DNA from: Betaproteobacteria bacterium SG8_40
GTDB lineage: Bacteria; Pseudomonadota; Gammaproteobacteria; Burkholderiales; Eutrophovitaceae
Length of the DNA: 15,467 nt
Reading direction: 5' to 3'
Assembly (NCBI GenBank): GCA_001304425.1
Contig: LJTS01000016.1
Location: 1 to 15,467 of the forward strand
A model generated the notes under the pieces. It saw only the letters and a program-made list of their open reading frames with translations. It was not told where the DNA came from and ran no database searches. Below are positions 14,906-15,467 of this stretch, piece after piece. The position numbers were made by a program, and so were the translations under genes. Numbering within the stretch: the first letter of the stretch is position 1; every line of letters begins with the position of its first letter.

Positions 14906-15192
14906 TGATTCGTGAAGAAGGGGACCGCTTGTATGTCAGCGGGCCTGTTACCCTGGGCACCGCGAAGCAATTGCTCGAAGCCGCTGCCGATCGCCTCGGC
15001 GGCTCCCGGAAAGTCATCGATTTTTCCGAAGCCGAGGAAATTGATTCGTCTGCGGTGAGCCTGATGCTCGAATGGTCGCGCAAAGCGCGTGCTTCGGGGG
15101 GCGAGGTGCGCTTTGCCAATCTTGGCGACGCCATTACCAGCCTGACGGATCTGTACGGGGTCGAGGACCTGATCGCGATCGATGTGAAATAA
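14905..15192 (+). CDS. mlaB: STAS-domain protein MlaB
   Basis: MlaB is the small cytoplasmic STAS subunit that binds MlaF and stabilises or activates the Mla ABC complex. I start it at the ATG at 14905, overlapping the mlaC stop, giving 95 residues, which is the normal size. A longer in-frame start at 14749 would overlap mlaC by about 150 bases and adds nothing STAS-like. The single STAS domain shows VSGPVTLGTAKQLLEAA, the core strand RKVIDFSEAEEIDSSAVSL (35-53) with the Ser pair at 48-49 in the position where related proteins carry Ser or Thr, and EVRFANLGDAITSLTDLYGV near the end. It is the last gene of the mla run before a 100-base gap. Confidence 0.93.
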   Translation: MIREEGDRLYVSGPVTLGTAKQLLEAAADRLGGSRKVIDFSEAEEIDSSAVSLMLEWSRKARASGGEVRFANLGDAITSLTDLYGVEDLIAIDVK

Positions 15193-15210
15193 ACTTGGTG
15201 AGAAACAAAC

Positions 15211-15242
15211 CCGGCGTAAAGTAATCGTCGTTGCTCCGCCGG
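15211..15242. other. Inverted repeat in the gap after mlaB
   Basis: CCGGCG at 15211-15216 is the exact reverse complement of CGCCGG at 15237-15242, with 20 bases between. It lies 18 bases past the mlaB stop. There is no clear T-run after it (ATTTCTGT), so it is at best a weak or factor-dependent terminator or a structured leader of the next gene. The rest of the 100-base gap shows no strong promoter. Confidence 0.25.
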
Positions 15243-15292
15243 ATTTCTGTCTCATCGGTCGCATAACAACCAACTGAAAGAAGAGTGGTTCC

Positions 15293-15467
15293 GTGTTGCC
15301 AGCCATTGAAGTACGGGGCGTGAGCAAGGCCTATGGCTCGCTGCAGGCACTTTCGTCCATCGATCTCGAAATCAGTCAAGGGGAGTTTTTCGCGCTTCTC
15401 GGCCCCAATGGCGCGGGTAAGACGACTCTGATCACCCTTGTTGCCGGGCTGGCGAGAGCGGACACAG
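15293..15467 (+). CDS. ABC transporter ATP-binding protein, YadG-like (partial, C-terminus beyond window)
   Basis: The first 58 codons of an ABC ATPase are present up to the window edge. The start is taken as the GTG at 15293, with a purine-rich GAAAGAAGAG upstream; a TTG directly follows. The frame reads VLPAIEVRGVSKAYG, then GEFFALLGPNGAGKTTLI, which contains Walker A GPNGAGKT at residues 39-46, then VAGLARADT. The signature, Walker B and all later motifs are outside the window. In Betaproteobacteria a YadG-type exporter ATPase followed by its YadH permease commonly comes after mlaB, which is why I favour that identity; the sequence alone shows only an ABC exporter ATPase. Confidence 0.85.
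   Translation, partial: MLPAIEVRGVSKAYGSLQALSSIDLEISQGEFFALLGPNGAGKTTLITLVAGLARADT

Noticed and set aside
1..15467. CRISPR arrays, tRNA or rRNA genes, insertion sequences, phage genes
   Set aside because: No regularly spaced repeats, cloverleaf-like sequences, transposase or integrase frames, or terminal inverted repeats were seen while reading either strand.

Overview
The window looks like chromosomal DNA from a GC-rich Gram-negative proteobacterium, most likely a betaproteobacterium. Two things point there. The right end has the order mlaF-mlaE-mlaD-mlaC-mlaB followed by an ABC-type ATPase, which I recall from Betaproteobacteria. The left part encodes an outer-membrane secretin machine of the MSHA type. 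Genes are tightly packed and there is no RNA gene, CRISPR array, insertion sequence or stretch over 300 bases without a gene.

Region 1 (1-11189, all on the minus strand, transcribed right to left) is one long operon for an MSHA-like type IV pilus or pseudopilus assembly system. In order of transcription it holds a sigma-54-dependent response regulator, an ExeA/MshM-like AAA ATPase with a C-terminal SPOR-like domain, the secretin lipoprotein MshL, the TPR protein MshN, the assembly ATPase MshE with an N-terminal cyclic-di-GMP-binding motif, the inner-membrane platform MshG, an MshI/GspL-like protein, and the start of a small membrane protein cut by the window edge (MshJ/PilO-like position). 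Most junctions are overlaps or short gaps. No pilin or prepilin peptidase gene is inside the window; they may lie beyond the left edge.

Region 2 (11190-11269) is the short gap upstream of the regulator. It contains a very good match to a -24/-12 sigma-54 promoter on the minus strand, plus a small set of repeated CGCAAG motifs. The first gene of the operon is itself a sigma-54 activator, so the arrangement suggests an autoregulated circuit with a second possible layer of cyclic-di-GMP control through MshE.

Region 3 (11270-11998, minus strand) is a lone ABC ATPase subunit with no permease beside it. It is divergent from Region 4.

Region 4 (12153-15192, plus strand) is the Mla phospholipid-transport operon, mlaF-mlaE-mlaD-mlaC-mlaB: cytoplasmic ATPase, permease, MCE protein, periplasmic carrier and STAS subunit. 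The outer-membrane partner mlaA is not in the cluster. Region 5 (15293 to the right edge) is the start of another ABC ATPase, in the position where a YadG-like exporter ATPase follows mlaB in related genomes.

Most of this is recognisable biology. The part I find most worth a second look is the coupling of an MSHA-type assembly operon to its own sigma-54 activator and promoter. All identifications come from reading the sequence and remembered family features; no database search was run.
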